A DNA stretch of 64,000 nucleotides. It comes from Halichoerus grypus. Taxonomy: Eukaryota > Chordata > Mammalia > Carnivora > Phocidae. Of the stretch, positions 1 to 11,790 are shown piece after piece (within the stretch, counting starts at the first letter, position 1; every line of letters starts with the position of its first letter). The notes beneath the pieces were generated by a model. The model saw only the letters and a list, made by a program, of their open reading frames with translations, made no database searches and was not told the DNA's origin. The translations under genes were made by a program, and so were the position numbers. The stretch covers positions 77,967,562-78,031,561 of the forward strand of contig NC_135719.1 of the NCBI RefSeq assembly GCF_964656455.1, given 5' to 3'.

Positions 1-187
1 AGTTATATGACCCACAGATATTCATTTCTTCCTGTTGTAGATATATATTTTTATAAGTTTACTGGCACTTATATCTTAATGAAAGAAGATGTTGCAAAAA
101 GTTTTGTACATAGTGTAGTTGCAACGAGTTAAGCATGTGGCCCTTTCAATATGCTTCTACACATAAGTTTACCAACATATGTCTTTT

Positions 188-478
188 TAAAAAAAGTTTT
201 TATTTAAATTCCAATTAGTTAACATACAGTAAAATAATAGTTTTAGGTGTACAATTTAGTGATTCAATACTTCCATACAACACCCAATGCTCATCACAAC
301 AAGGGCTCTCCTTAATCCCTAACACCTATTTAACCCATCTGCCTGCCCACACCTCCTCTGGTAACCATCAGTTTATTCTCAGTAGTTAAGAGTCTGTTTC
401 TTGGTTTGCCCCCCTCTCTCTTTTTTTCCCCCATGATCATTTGCTTTGCTTCTTAAGTTCCATATATAAGTGAAATCA
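188..478 (-). mobile_element. L1 3' end fragment
   Basis: T-rich start at the left, then the AGTTAACATA and CCCAATGCTCATCACA blocks typical of carnivore L1 3' ends read on the opposite strand, running to an ATATATAAGTGAAATCA end. Old and truncated. Confidence 0.7.
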
Positions 479-740
479 AGTTGTATATTCATTTTGAATT
501 TTACATTATAATGATAACAGGTATAATCCAAAGTGAATATAAAACAGGAATAAATATCCTTGGACAAATAACATAGCTATTTCCTTTATTTACATTTGCA
601 TTTTCTTCTGATAAATGAAGCTTGATGATTTTATTCTAGTGTCTGATGAAATTAATATATTTGATCATTTCTACTCCTCCCTCATTTTCACATCGAATTT
701 ATGTTATTTTACCTTTCTTTGTATTTATCTTTGCATTATT

Positions 741-951
741 TCTTTAAAACAGTTTTTTTAAAGATTTTATTTATTTATTTGACAGAAAGAGAGACAGAGA
801 GAGCACAAGCAGGGGTAGTGGCAGGCAGAGGGAGAAGAAGAAGCAGGCTTCACTGAGCAGGGAGCCTGATGCGGGGCTTGATCCCAGGACCCCGGGATCG
901 TGACCTGAGCTGAAGGCAGATGCTTAACTGTCTGAGCCACCCAGGTACCCC
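741..951 (-). mobile_element. CAN-SINE (tRNA-derived) with target-site duplication
   Basis: Minus-strand CAN-SINE: A-tail complement TTTTAAAGATTTTATTTATT, GA-rich stretch, GCAGGGAGCCTGATGCGGG, ending GAGCCACCCAGGTACCCC. Flanked by a perfect 16-base duplication TTATCTTTGCATTATT (725-740 and 952-967). Confidence 0.95.
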
Positions 952-1373
952 TTATCTTTGCATTATTAAGTATACCTAAATATCCATTACTTGATTAATA
1001 ATTTAAAATAATGTATTTTGACCCCCAATTCTGAAAGATGAGGAAATCATACTAATAACAGTACTTATTCTTTCCTTTGCTTTTCCACCTTTTACTTGTA
1101 CCATTTCTACAATATCAGGTTAGTAATTTTCACATCCTGCCCTGTAATGATTATCCCTATTTTTAATTTTAGCTTTAGTTCTATAATGAAATAAATTCAA
1201 TGTTTATTCTGGTTCACTGAAAGTTTGACCTCTAATGATTTTTTCAATAATTTTATTTTTACATTTTTCCTATTCAAAAATACTTTCCTGTTACACTTAT
1301 ACTTGAAAAACAGGGTGACTATTTATGAGATTCTTCTTTAACTTGAGGTCTTTGTAAGGATTCTTTCAGTGTT

Positions 1374-1464
1374 TTCTTTCTCTCTTTCCCCCTTCCTTCC
1401 TTCCTCCCTTCCCCCCTCCCTCCCTCCCTCTCTCTCTCTCTTTCTTTCTTTCTTTTCTTCCCTT
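1374..1464. repeat. Polypyrimidine simple repeat
   Basis: About 90 bases of almost pure C and T (CTTT, CCTT, CCCT and CT units) on the + strand. Confidence 0.9.
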
Positions 1465-1663
1465 CAGTGTTTTCTGATGTTGAATGATGCTATGGCTGGT
1501 TTAATTTTTCTCCTTTATTAGTAAGTAATTAAAAAATTTTTTTGGCTAGATGTCCAAATAATTTTTTTCATTAATATCTGTGTTGAACATTTTGTGCCAG
1601 GCTTTTTGTTTATTTCCTTGTCTGGAAAGTCAAGTCTTCTTTTATTTCTGCAAAAAAAAAAAA

Positions 1664-1876
1664 AATTTTTTTTAAAAGATTTTATTTATTTATTTATTTA
1701 TTTGAGAGAGAGAGGGAGAGAGAAAGGAGGGGCAGAGGGAGAGGAAGAGAGAACCTCAAGCAGACTCCTTGCTGAGCGTGGCGCCTGACACAGGGCTTGA
1801 TCCCAGGACTCTGAGATCATGACCTGAACCAAAACCAAGAGTAGGACACTTAACTGATTGAGCCCCCAGGCACCCC
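1664..1876 (-). mobile_element. CAN-SINE
   Basis: Minus-strand CAN-SINE with a long AAATAAAT-type tail complement at the left and a degraded head (GAGCCCCCAGGCACCCC). No clean target duplication seen. The stretch 1880-2950 after it is AT-rich and shows no recognisable feature. Confidence 0.88.
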
Positions 1877-2959
1877 TCTGTAAAGTTTTTTTAAATGTGT
1901 CCTTAAGATGTGTTCTGTTTCATTTGTATTTTCTTTGGGACCCCAATTATGTGTATATTGAGTCTTTCATATCTGTATCTTCTCTCTATGCCTTTTAATC
2001 ACTTAGTGCATTTCCATTTCATTGGGTTCTTGTCCCTATCTTTATCTCTCCTTACTGTATTTTCAGCAGTATCTGCTTTCCCCTGGTCTCTTTACAATTT
2101 TACCTATTTATGATAAATAATCTTTTCTACTATTTCTTTCTTGAGATATGCCTGTTTATATTTAATGTCTTTCTGTTATTTTGTCATATATTTTTGAGAT
2201 TTTAAATTACTAATTATGTATCCTTTTAAAAAAATAAAGTCAATCAATCCTGTAAGTTAAAAAATTCATGGTAAAATATTTGGTCCTAATTTTCATTGGC
2301 TCTGTGGCAGTATTTCTCTGGAGTCTGTTCCCTGCCATTTGTTTTCAAGCTTATTTTCTCTTTTTTAACTTGTGCTGGCTCTGTTTATTTTTAATTTCTT
2401 TAATTTTAATTTTATTTTTTTCTTTTAAAAGTTACCTCACACTTATTGGGTACTTTACAGCTTAGAAAGCATAAAGTTTGTCTGGTAATCTTATACTCTT
2501 TCTTATTTAAAAAATTTTTAATTTGCTTTGTAGGAGTTTCATGTCAGTGAGCATATGGAACTGTGTTTAGTTTGGTAGGATTTTTTTTTTTCTCATCAGA
2601 TAATTTTTTTTTCTTTGTTTGTGTAAAGCTTTTATTCCTCTTTACTTCTATGAGTGTTGGAGTTAGGTTATTATAGGGCTATACATAATGGAAGAATATT
2701 TTCTTTTCTCTCTCCCCTTCATACTGAACAGATATACTATTTCTTACAATTTGCATTTCTACTTCTATCATAAGTAGTAAAAAATGTCAGGATTGATTTG
2801 TTCTTATTTTTTGAATTTTCTCTCTCTCTTAAGTTTTTTTTAAGTCATATGCAAAAATAAACCTTATATCTGATACTTTTCCTTTGATACTTATCTCCTC
2901 TTTTTGTACTCTCTTTCTCTTTCCCCTTAATCAATGAAAATAGTACAGTTGCATATGAC

Positions 2960-3150
2960 ATAAGTTTTGGAACTGGAGGGGACTGCAGAAATCATTTTCT
3001 AGAGCATGTTCATTTTACAGTTGAGAAAGTAACACTATAGAGATATGAAGTGAGTTATCTGAAGATATAGGGTGAGTTACTGGCCAAATTTGAATAGAAT
3101 TGATCTCTCTTCTGATTCCTAATTCATAACCAGGTCCAAACACAGTATGG
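2960..3150 (-). repeat. MIR-like ancient SINE remnant
   Basis: Contains the complement of the MIR core: TTCATTTTACAGTTGAGAAAG followed by AGTGAGTTATCTGAAG. Strongly diverged. Confidence 0.5.
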
Positions 3151-3164
3151 TTGTTTCTGACTTA

Positions 3165-3290
3165 AAAGTATTATTTTTATTTTTATTTTATTTTTTTAAA
3201 TTTAATTTTATTATGTTGTTAGTCACCATACAACACATCATTAGTTTTTGATGTAGTGATTCACGATTCATTGTTTTCGTATAATTTTTA
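3165..3290 (-). mobile_element. Short L1 3' end
   Basis: TAAATTTAATTTTATTATG, then GTCACCATACAACACATCATTAG and TTTTTGATGTAGTG, the same tail seen at 17891, 18080, 34105, 44603 and 47715. Confidence 0.75.
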
Positions 3291-3392
3291 ATGTGAAGTT
3301 GTAGATCATGTAATAGAATCTGCAGCTAAACATTTCCATATTATGGATATGGTAGCTTTTGAATGTAAAGCAGAAGAACAGATTTACAAATA

Positions 3393-3393
<1 letters not shown>

Positions 3394-3438
<45 letters not shown>
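3394..3438. repeat. CA dinucleotide microsatellite
   Basis: About 22 uninterrupted CA units. Likely length-polymorphic. Confidence 0.97.
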
Positions 3439-3440
<2 letters not shown>

Positions 3441-3620
3441 TCCTGGGGATTTCTTTGAAGGTTCCTTTTTTAACTGCCATGGTTCTTTGGCAGAATTGAG
3501 TTTAACATAAATATAAGACAATGTATATTCACATGTTCCTTAGAAATCCTTCTTTAGCCTTACTTATGAAATAAATATTTCAAATTAAGTAAAGAAAATT
3601 GTGTTTTCTTAAATTTTTTT

Positions 3621-3775
3621 TGGTCACTTTTTCCTCTCTCTGGTGACTCATTAATAGTTTCCTCTGTTGGTCTGCCAGGATTTTGAATGAAAATTCCCTT
3701 GAATAAACGAACTCATACTGGTAATCCCAAATCTCTGCAGTGTCATTCGGTCAGTATTCTGTGTGCCAATTAGAC
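3621..3775 (+). promoter_or_regulatory. Conserved upstream segment of the first OR (candidate promoter)
   Basis: About 2.9 kb upstream of the first OR coding exon. By eye it aligns with segments at 15335, 25681 and 41355: a pyrimidine-rich lead, GTGACTCATTA at 3643-3653, a GGTCTG/GGTTGC block, ATTCCCTTGAAT at 3693-3704, then AATCCCAAATCTCTGCAG. The last twelve-mer is close to the Olf1/EBF palindrome, and the ATTAAT core could bind a homeodomain factor such as Lhx2. OR promoters are known to pair these two site types. Promoter function is an inference. Confidence 0.45.
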
Positions 3776-4948
3776 ATATCTCTTAAAATAATAAATTTTT
3801 ATAGCTATCTGTGCATGAAGTAATGTTAGTTTTAACCAGGGAATGTTAAATAATGTTTAACTCTTTGGAAACAGTTACATGTTAGGTCTTTAAGTGAGCA
3901 GATGGGTGACAAATACAGAAATATCCAAGGGATACTGGTGTACAATGTTTAAATCCCCAAAGATCAGTATTGAATAGATGTTTCTGGTGACAGGATTGTT
4001 TTGTATAGAGATCAATAATATGTTATACAATAGAAGCAGTTTCAGTTGAGCTTAATGAGCAAGAATGAATACAACTGAGAAGAAAAAGGACATGCAGTCA
4101 GAAACAGAAATTACTTTTTTTCTCTCGATTGCTATCTAAGCTTGAGAACAAAAAAGGGATTTTGAGTGATTAGGAAGCTGTCTTTTAAGAGGGAATAAAA
4201 TATGACTTCATTTAATTCTGGGCTTTATTTCATTTCTTGATATGGAGACATAGGGCTTTTGTTTTTTCTATTAATTAGAGAGTAGTGAGATCTGAATTTC
4301 TTCTATGGGAAGCAAAATGGAGTACATATGGATCAAGACAAAACTGGCCTGGAACTCAACCAGAATGCTCCGAGATGCAGGTATTATATAGATTTGCCTT
4401 CTCCTACCATGGTTATTTATATAGCCTGGATAAATTATAGATATGTTTGAATTATATAATTTGAAATTATAGATATGTAGTTTAAGAAGCCCAAATGCTT
4501 GTGAACAGTTGAGGACAAAGCTTCATTCTCTCTCACTTAGATCTGGCTAGGATGCTGACAGAAGAACATGGGACATCCAGAAAGAGACTAAGGTGTGTCA
4601 CACAATCAGAAAGTCATGAGAAAAGAGAAGTCTTCTCTATATACTGGTTGAGAGGCAGATCAGAGAATAAATATCAGTCCTATCATTTATTGCTCTAATT
4701 TGTTGCTTTCCCTCTCTTGGTTTGGATTTCCTTCATTGCCAAAAAAGCTGAAAATACCAACTTTTATGGTTTTTGTAAATATCAAATAACATTATGAATT
4801 TAAAGAGGTTATTATGGTGTCTTACACATGGTAGTCACTGTTTTTGCTTTGATTTTGACTGTTATCATAACATCCATAAATAGTTCATCAAACATTGCTC
4901 CAGACTGGGAGATATTTCTTGATTATATATATTATCCTGATTATATTT

Positions 4949-5110
4949 CCTTGTTTTAAAAAAGGTTTATTTGTTTGAGAGAGAGAGAGAGAGAGAGTGT
5001 GCGAGGGGCAGAAGGAGAGGGAGAATCTCAAGCAGACTCCCCGCCAAGTGTGGAACCCAGCTGAAACCAAGAGTTGGACGCTCAACAGACTGAGCCACCC
5101 AGGCGCCCCA
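4949..5110 (-). mobile_element. CAN-SINE (older subfamily) with target-site duplication
   Basis: Minus-strand element with the GAAACCAAGAGTTGGACGCTCAACAGACTGAGCCACCC head of the older subfamily. Flanked by TGATTATATTT at 4938-4948 and 5111-5121. The region 3780-4900 before it has no recognised feature beyond AT-rich sequence. Confidence 0.9.
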
Positions 5111-5219
5111 TGATTATATTTCATTATATTATGTATTATTTAAATTCTTTAAGCCCATATATGAAGTTATCTAAATAAATTATATCCATATCTTAAAGTA
5201 TGGCATAGGTTTTGATTTC

Positions 5220-5730
5220 TTTTTTTTTTTAAGATTTTATTTATTTTTATTTATTTATTTGAGGGGCACCTGGGTGGCTCAGTTGGTTAAGCATCAGCCT
5301 TCAGCTCAGGTCATGATCCCAGTGTCCTGAGATCGAGCCCCACATCATGATCCCTGCTCAGCGGGGAGCTGCTTCTCCCTCTGCAGCTCCCCCATGCTTG
5401 TGTTCCCGCTCTCGCTATCTCTCTTAAAATCTTTAAAAAAAAAAAGAAACTCCCCTTTCCAACTGCTTATTAAAAAAATTTATGTATTTCTTCTTCAAGT
5501 CCTAGGTGTGCCTGGGCAGCTCAGTCAATTATGCATCTGTCTTTGGCTCAGGTCATGATCCCGGGGTCCTGATCGAGTCCCGCATCAGGCTCCCTGCTCA
5601 GTGTGGAGTCTGCTTCTCCCCCTCCCTCTCCCCTTCCCCCTGCTCGTGCTTTCTCTCTCTCTCTCTCTCAAATAAATAAATAAATAAATTTGAAGGTAGA
5701 CGCTTAATGACTGAGCCACCCAGGTGCCCC
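5220..5730. mobile_element. Mosaic of opposed CAN-SINE pieces
   Basis: A minus-strand tail (5220-5264) is followed by a plus-strand SINE (5265 to about 5440, head GGGCACCTGGGTGGCTCAG), a 60-base linker, a second plus-strand SINE (about 5508-5690) and the head of a minus-strand SINE (5695-5730, GACTGAGCCACCCAGGTGCCCC). The outer minus pieces could be one element split by the plus copies. Confidence 0.8.
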
Positions 5731-5734
5731 TGAT

Positions 5735-6520
5735 CACAGCTCTTCTGATTCCAAATGCTCTGTTTTTTTTGCCATTCCATGAACCATGAAAAGTGAACAT
5801 GGCATGCGCAAAGATCTACAAATACAAATCTCATAAGTTTTTTTGTTTCTATATCGCATTAGCCCAACCATGTTTAGATTCTGCAGGGAAAATCCCTCTT
5901 CTGGCTTGTCCTTACTTTATTATATGCTCTCATAGCTCAAGCTCTATGATCACTTCCACTTCCTGAGCTGTGCTACAACAGCTGGATACCTTTAGAGTTT
6001 CTACATTATCTTTTCTCTTGAGGAGGAAAAGGTGAATATGATTTGATAAAATGCAAAAGAATGAGGCTAAACGTAAGAGAACATTAATGAGACTGATAGC
6101 ATTGCATATAGAGGCAGTCAAAGGGATAAGGAAAACAAAGATCATCATAAATTGCCTGAGGTTTGGGGAACTCCATGAGCAGGAGTAATAAACTGTGAGG
6201 GAAAAATCAATGAGCTCATTTCCATTTCTTCTTTCTTCTCTTATGTTATTCCAGGGCATTCCTGGTCTGCCTCTTACAACCTTTGTAATTCAGCAGATTT
6301 TGCTTAATCTTCTCTTATCAAATCCTAGGGAATTTTAAGGAGACTAGGGAGTTAGAAGTAGTGCTTTGTAGCAATGAGTTACTGCCTATTTTCTGCAACT
6401 ACAGTTTAAGGGGTTATATTAGATGTGTTTTGGCTTTGTGAAGTAAGGCAATGTTTTTTCTTTATGATATGAAACTCATGCATTCAGCGACTCCCCACAA
6501 AGTTGATTTTCTCTTTACTC
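5735..6520. other. Intergenic stretch before the first OR
   Basis: Unique-looking AT-rich sequence. A minus frame of 109 codons (5930-6259) is open but matches nothing I recognise and lacks any coding signature. A weak EBF-like AATCCTAGGGAATT occurs near 6322. Confidence 0.4.
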
Positions 6521-6563
6521 CCTTTTGCAGGTAAAATTAGTGTCACCTCTTCTTGCAGAAGCA

Positions 6564-7502
6564 ATGGATGGAGCCAATGAATCTGTGGTATCTGAATTTG
6601 TATTCCTGGGACTCTCCAATTCATGGGAGGTCCAGCTTATTCTTTTCCTCTTTTCCTCTGTGTTCTACATGGCAAGCCTAATGGGAAACCTCCTCATTGT
6701 GTTCTCTGTGAGCATTGACCCTACCTTGCACTCTCCTATGTACTTCCTGCTGGCCAACCTCTCCTTTCTTGATGTGGGGGTTTGCTCTATTGCAGCCCCC
6801 AAAATGATTTATGACCTTTTCAGAGAATGCAAATCCATCTCTTTTGGAGGTTGTATATCTCAGATCTTCTTTATTCATGCTATTGGGGGCACTGAGATGG
6901 TGCTGCTCATCGCCATGGCCTTTGACAGATACGTTGCCATTTGTAAGCCTCTCCACTACCTGACCGTCATGAGCCCACGAATGTGCATTTTTATTCTGGT
7001 GGCAGCCTGGGTCCTTGGCCTCATTCACTCAGTGGCCCAATTGGCTTTTGTTGTAGACTTGCCCTTCTGTGGTCCTAATGTATTGGACAGCTTTTATTGT
7101 GATCTTCCTCAACTCATTAAACTTGCTTGCACAGAGACCAACAGACTGGAGTTCATGGTCACAGCCAATAGTGGACTCATCTCTGTGGGTTCCTTCTTTA
7201 TACTGATTATTTCTTACATCATCATTCTGGCCACAGTTTGGAAACACTCTTCAGGTGGGGTATCAAAGGCCCTCTCTACTTTGTCAGCTCATGTCACTGT
7301 GGTGGTTTTATTCTTTGGACCATTAATCTTCTTCTACACCTGGCCCTTCCCCTCATCACACTTGGATAAATTTCTTGCTATCTTTGATGCAGTTCTTACC
7401 CCTTTTCTGAATCCGGTCATCTACACATTCAGGAATAAGGAGATGAAGGCAGCAATGAAGAAACTCTGTCATCAGCTTGTGAGTTACAGGAGGATGTACT
7501 AA
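6564..7502 (+). CDS. Olfactory receptor, family 4 subfamily F-like (intact)
   Basis: Complete single-exon class II odorant receptor of 312 residues, a normal length for the family. It is expected to be a seven-transmembrane G-protein-coupled receptor in olfactory cilia. Visible landmarks: an N-glycosylation site NES at residues 5-7; GN at 41-42 in TM1; PMY at 58-60 at the start of TM2; Cys97 and Cys179 suited to the conserved disulfide; [10 protein letters not shown] at 118-127; SY at 217-218 in TM5; KALSTLSAH at 235-243 before TM6; NPVIY at 283-287 in TM7. The reading frame is open further upstream, but the first ATG is at 6564 and it aligns with the MDG start of its neighbours. A polypyrimidine tract and CAG end at 6530, giving a 33-base 5' UTR on the coding exon. 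AATAAA lies at 7556. The protein belongs with human OR4F sequences as I know them, but I cannot assign a one-to-one orthologue. Confidence 0.95.
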   Translation: MDGANESVVSEFVFLGLSNSWEVQLILFLFSSVFYMASLMGNLLIVFSVSIDPTLHSPMYFLLANLSFLDVGVCSIAAPKMIYDLFRECKSISFGGCISQIFFIHAIGGTEMVLLIAMAFDRYVAICKPLHYLTVMSPRMCIFILVAAWVLGLIHSVAQLAFVVDLPFCGPNVLDSFYCDLPQLIKLACTETNRLEFMVTANSGLISVGSFFILIISYIIILATVWKHSSGGVSKALSTLSAHVTVVVLFFGPLIFFYTWPFPSSHLDKFLAIFDAVLTPFLNPVIYTFRNKEMKAAMKKLCHQLVSYRRMY

Positions 7503-7555
7503 ATACTATAGAGATCAAAAAAATTTTTAGCTCTACACTCAATAACAACAGAAAA

Positions 7556-7561
7556 AATAAA
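7556..7561 (+). terminator. Candidate polyadenylation signal of the first OR gene
   Basis: An AATAAA hexamer lies 54 bases after the stop codon of the first OR gene. OR transcripts often have longer 3' UTRs, so use of this site is an inference. Confidence 0.4.
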
Positions 7562-8099
7562 GTGATTGAAATTTTAGATCTCTATTAATTTTACATACTA
7601 GGTTACATTTAGGTATTTACCATGTCACCGTGTATGTCTAGTACCCTAACTAATGATAAAGGGAGCTAACATTGGGACTTCTGTGTTTCAGACCCTGTGC
7701 TGGATGTTTTATATAAATTATTTTGTTTAATATTTATGAAAACTCTGTGTAGTGAGTATTAAGAAATGCTTCTTGTTCATCCCTCTTTAATTACTATGGA
7801 AAATATGTCAAACCAAAGTTATCACCTTAATCCACCACTTCCAATTGTCTTATCCCTCAAAAGGTGCCAAACAGAGAATGTGTTCAACAATTAGGTGCTG
7901 GAAATTAGCATGTTATTCCTTTTCACTGTTATACTTTCTCTGCTTTGAATTGGTTAACCTCCTTCACTCAAACTATCTATCAAATTGCCATAATGCCAAT
8001 TGGTTTGACTTTTTTTTCTTCTAAGGTATCTGTTTGTTTCCTATTACCCCATTCCTTTGGTCACCTAGAGAACTGTTGATTATATAGGGGAACTGTGGA

Positions 8100-8370
8100 A
8101 TTTTAGAACTGGAATTTGAGATCATTTGTTCCAACCTATTTATTTTATAGATGATAACAGTCAGGCACAGAGATGTTAAGTGATAGATTCAAGGTGAGAA
8201 TCAGATCTCCACACTTCCCTCCCAACTTTATTGAGGAATAATTGTCAAATATAATTTATTCATTTAAAGTGTACAATATGATAACTTGATATACACATGC
8301 ACTGTGAAGTTATTATCAAGATCAAGATAATTAACACATCTAACACCTCACATAGTGAACTCTTTTCACT
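8100..8370 (-). repeat. MIR-like remnant followed by L1 3' end
   Basis: 8100-8220 carries a MIR-core complement (TTTATAGATGATAACAGTCAGGCACAGAG). 8225-8370 carries an old L1 3' end on the minus strand (TTTATTGAGGAATAATTG, AGTGTACAATATGATAACTTGATATA). Confidence 0.55.
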
Positions 8371-8989
8371 TTTGATTTAAAAAAAATCTAGGCTCACTTA
8401 TTAATTTGGATTCTTGAGCTTTCATTAATAGACTATTCCTCTGGCCTGCTATTTCTGACCTTGGTGATAGCAGAAGTAGCACAACTGAGGTCATGACTCT
8501 CTTCATTGGTATTGGTTTTGTCTGATTATTTGTTGTTTCCAAGTTCTTTATTGCAGGCTAACAAGAAATTTCTGGTTATTTTACAACTGCATGATTACTT
8601 CATCACTCATCCATGGTCTCACTCATGGCTTTCATTTATATCACTTACTAAAAATCCACAATTAAACAGTATTCCCCCCTGTATATTGTTTTCTACTCTA
8701 ATGAACACTCTAAAGGGTGTTCACCATAACTTTTCTTATTGTTACCAAGGATTGGCAGTTATCTTAAGTAAGCTTCAAGAATCTCATGTGTGAATATTAC
8801 TGCATTCCTTTATCTGTCTCTGTTAGTGGGTCATGATTTCTAAGACTGAACAGCTAAGGCACTTTAGAACTTTTGGGACCCAAAGATAATATAGGCCAGA
8901 GACAAATCTTTCTGATCTTTAAACAAACTAAACTATTGATTTAGAAACCAATAACTATGATAAAATTATATTAATGCTTACTTATTTTA

Positions 8990-9193
8990 TTTTATTTTTA
9001 ATTTTTTAAAAAGATTTTATTTATTTGACAGAGAGACACAGCGAGAGAGGGAACACAAGCAGGGGGAGTGGGAGAGGAAGAAGCAGGCTTCCCGCTGAAC
9101 AGGGAGCCTGATATGGGGCTCGATCCCAGGACCCTGGGATCATGACCTGAGCCGAAGGCAGACGCTTAACAACTGAGCCACCCAGGCACCCCC
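8990..9193 (-). mobile_element. CAN-SINE with 17-base target duplication
   Basis: Full-length minus-strand SINE. Flanks carry a perfect duplication AATGCTTACTTATTTTA at 8973-8989 and 9194-9210, which indicates a young insertion. Confidence 0.97.
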
Positions 9194-9293
9194 AATGCTT
9201 ACTTATTTTAAAGATTCTTTAAAAATGCCACATATATACTCATATTCTTGTTAGTTAGCAAATTTTGGTAGATCTTTGTGATGAATCTATCTT

Positions 9294-9696
9294 TTTTAAA
9301 AAGATTTTATGGGGTGCCTGGGTGGCTCAGTCGTTAAGTGTCTGCCTTTGGCTTGGGTCATGATCCCGGGGTCCTGGGATCAGGCCCTGCGTCAGGCTCC
9401 CTGCTTGGGGGAAAGCCCACTTCTCCCTCTCCCAGTCCCCCTGCTTGTGTACCCTCTCGTGCTGTCTCTCTCTCTGTCAAATAAATAAATAAAATCATTA
9501 AAAACAAAGATTTTATTTATTTATTTGAGAGAGAGAAAGAGAGTGAGCATGAGCAGTGGGGAGGAGCAGAGAGAGAGAGGGAGAAGCCGACTCCCCTCTG
9601 AGCAGGGAGCACGACAGGTGGCTCTATCCCAGGACCCTGAGATCATGACCTGAGCTGAAGGCAGATGCTTAATCAAATGAGCCACCCAGGTGCCCC
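9294..9696 (-). mobile_element. CAN-SINE split by a second, oppositely oriented CAN-SINE
   Basis: A minus-strand SINE flanked by TGAATCTATCTT (9282-9293 and 9697-9708) is interrupted by a plus-strand SINE at about 9311-9506. The inner copy is itself bracketed by AAAGATTTTAT from the host tail (about 9300-9310 and 9507-9517). Confidence 0.93.
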
Positions 9697-9754
9697 TGAA
9701 TCTATCTTAAACCACGAACAGGTCTCAGACTTCTTTTATTTTCAGTTTACCTAT

Positions 9755-9830
9755 TTTTTAATAATTTTATTTTAATTCCAGTTAGTTAACATAGAGTGTT
9801 ATATTAGTTTCAGACTTCATTCAGGAATTT
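9755..9830 (-). mobile_element. Short L1 3' end fragment
   Basis: ATTTTATTTTAATTCCAGTTAGTTAACATAGAGTG, the complement of a carnivore L1 tail. Truncated after about 75 bases. 9835-10300 shows nothing recognisable. Confidence 0.6.
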
Positions 9831-10314
9831 ACTTTGTTCTTCTACCTTCACTTTTCTTCTGATGCTACTTTGGACTTCTTTATTTGTAAAATATATATTT
9901 ATTAGGATAATTACAGGTTAAGACCTTAGCTTAACCAAGTAAGAGATATTTCTTTTTGTCAAAATTAGCCTTGGGCTTATGATTGTTGTATGTATGAAAT
10001 TGTTTCTTTTCCCTCTTGATAAGTTTTGTTTATACTTCTCTTTCTCCTCGTGACCTCATAGAATGCTCCTTTGGATATCAGCCTTACAAATATTATGTGA
10101 TTCTTTGACTTTCTATTTGATATATGGAAACTTAGATGTGCAATCACTCCAAATAAAATTCAGTACAGGACTTATCATCACCTTGCTTGCTCTTAACTGT
10201 GCCATTTACAAGCCTGGTTGAAACTTCATACCTCCTCTCTCATCCAAAATGTTCTTACTGGCTTTTTAAAGCCCATTCATCATTTTGTCCTACTTTCACC
10301 ACCTCCACCATCAC

Positions 10315-10540
10315 CAACATTTATTGAGCATTTATGTGGCGGGTACTCTCTTAAGTTGTTAACATACACTAATTTACTTAATACAGCAATCAGGTAGGTA
10401 ATATTATCATTCTTATTTTATAGATGATTTAACTGAGGCACAGAAAGGTATACTAACTAGCCCAGGGACAAAGAGGTGGTAAGTGGTAAAGCTTGGTTGC
10501 AAAACCACACAGCTTCTTCTCCAGTATCCCTGCTCTTAAT
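10315..10540 (-). repeat. MIR/L2-like ancient repeat
   Basis: TTTATTGAGCATTTATGTGG, then TTATTTTATAGATGATTTAACTGAGGCACAG and AGGTGGTAAGTGGTAAAGCTTGG, the complement of the conserved MIR core. 10550-11220 has no recognised feature. Confidence 0.7.
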
Positions 10541-11742
10541 CACCACACTTCCAAGTTGGTGGGTGTCTCTTACCTGTCCTTCTAAAATCTGAACATATTT
10601 TTTCTCTCTCTACTTAATAACACAAAATAAATATAAAACATGCATCAATTCAATAAAATATGTTTTTGTGTCTTGTCTTTTAAATCTATCATTAAAAATA
10701 TCCATCTATTTACTGTTCAAAGGGGCTGAGACTCAGAGGTGATTTATATAATAAAATAACTTTATAACTCCCTTATATTCAAACAAAATTATACATGAGT
10801 GGAGGGCACTGCACCATCTACTCCTCCGAGATAGTCTATGGCAGAGTCATGTTATTTGAGGAGAAAACTGAAGCCTGAGTGGACACCTCCTGGGGTTCCT
10901 TCCTTCTCACAGAGCCAGACACTTTGCAGTTGTCCAGGCAGAGGATGAGCCAATTTTAATAAGACTGTTCTACTGAAAGCTGAAAATAACTTAACAAATG
11001 ATAAACTATTTACTGATTCTATACCATTAGGCTCCTCCAAAGTACTTGAACAAGAACTTAAAGAAAAAAAAAAGAACACTAAACTTCAAGTACAGCTCTT
11101 TCTGGCATACAAAAAGCTTCCTCTTAGTTAACTAGTATGAGGTTGTTTTGAGATGGTTTCTGCATCACACTAGTAGGTATCAAAATAAAAGATGTCTATA
11201 TTTTAACAGTTAGTGGACAGGGATTTATTTTTATTCATTTTCCTAACTTTATTAAGGTATGATGACAAATAAAAATTGTACACATTAAATTGTACAATGT
11301 GATGGTTTGATCTATGTACCCATTGTGAAGTGATTACCTCCTAATCAGTTAATTAACATATCCATCACCTTACATAGTTAAACCCCTCCTTTTTATGTGA
11401 GGACACCTACAATCTACTCTCTTAGCAAATTTCAAATATACAATACATTAACTGTAGTCATCATGGTGTACATTAGGTCTAAGGAACTTATTCATTTAGT
11501 AACTGAAAGCTTGTACTCTTTGACTAATATATCCCTTTCAGCACACCTCCCAGTCCCTAGTAACAACCATTCTATTCTCTGGCACTCTGTTGCTTATTTT
11601 CTTAGATTCTGTATATAAGTGAGATCATGAAGTATTTGTCTTTCTGTGTCTAGTTTATTTCACTTAGTATAATGTCCTCCAGGTTCATCTATGTTATCAC
11701 AAATGGCAGGATTTACTTCTTTTTAAAGGCTGAATAATATTC

Positions 11743-11743
<1 letters not shown>

Positions 11744-11780
<37 letters not shown>

Positions 11781-11790
11781 AGTGTGTGTG
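11744..11790. repeat. TG dinucleotide microsatellite
   Basis: About 17 TG units, then a short broken TG tail, inside the L1. Confidence 0.95.

Noticed and set aside
3394..3438. CA repeat and other short regular repeats considered as a CRISPR-like array
   Set aside because: They are simple dinucleotide microsatellites without spacers, in a mammalian genome.
6322..6335. EBF-like AATCCTAGGGAATT 240 bases before the first OR start
   Set aside because: One core mismatch, inside the presumed last intron, and not repeated before the other ORs. The segment at 3621 is a better promoter candidate.
6525..6563. A longer first OR protein with 13 extra N-terminal residues
   Set aside because: The extension begins with TTG, spans the splice acceptor, and the ATG at 6564 aligns with the starts of the paralogues.
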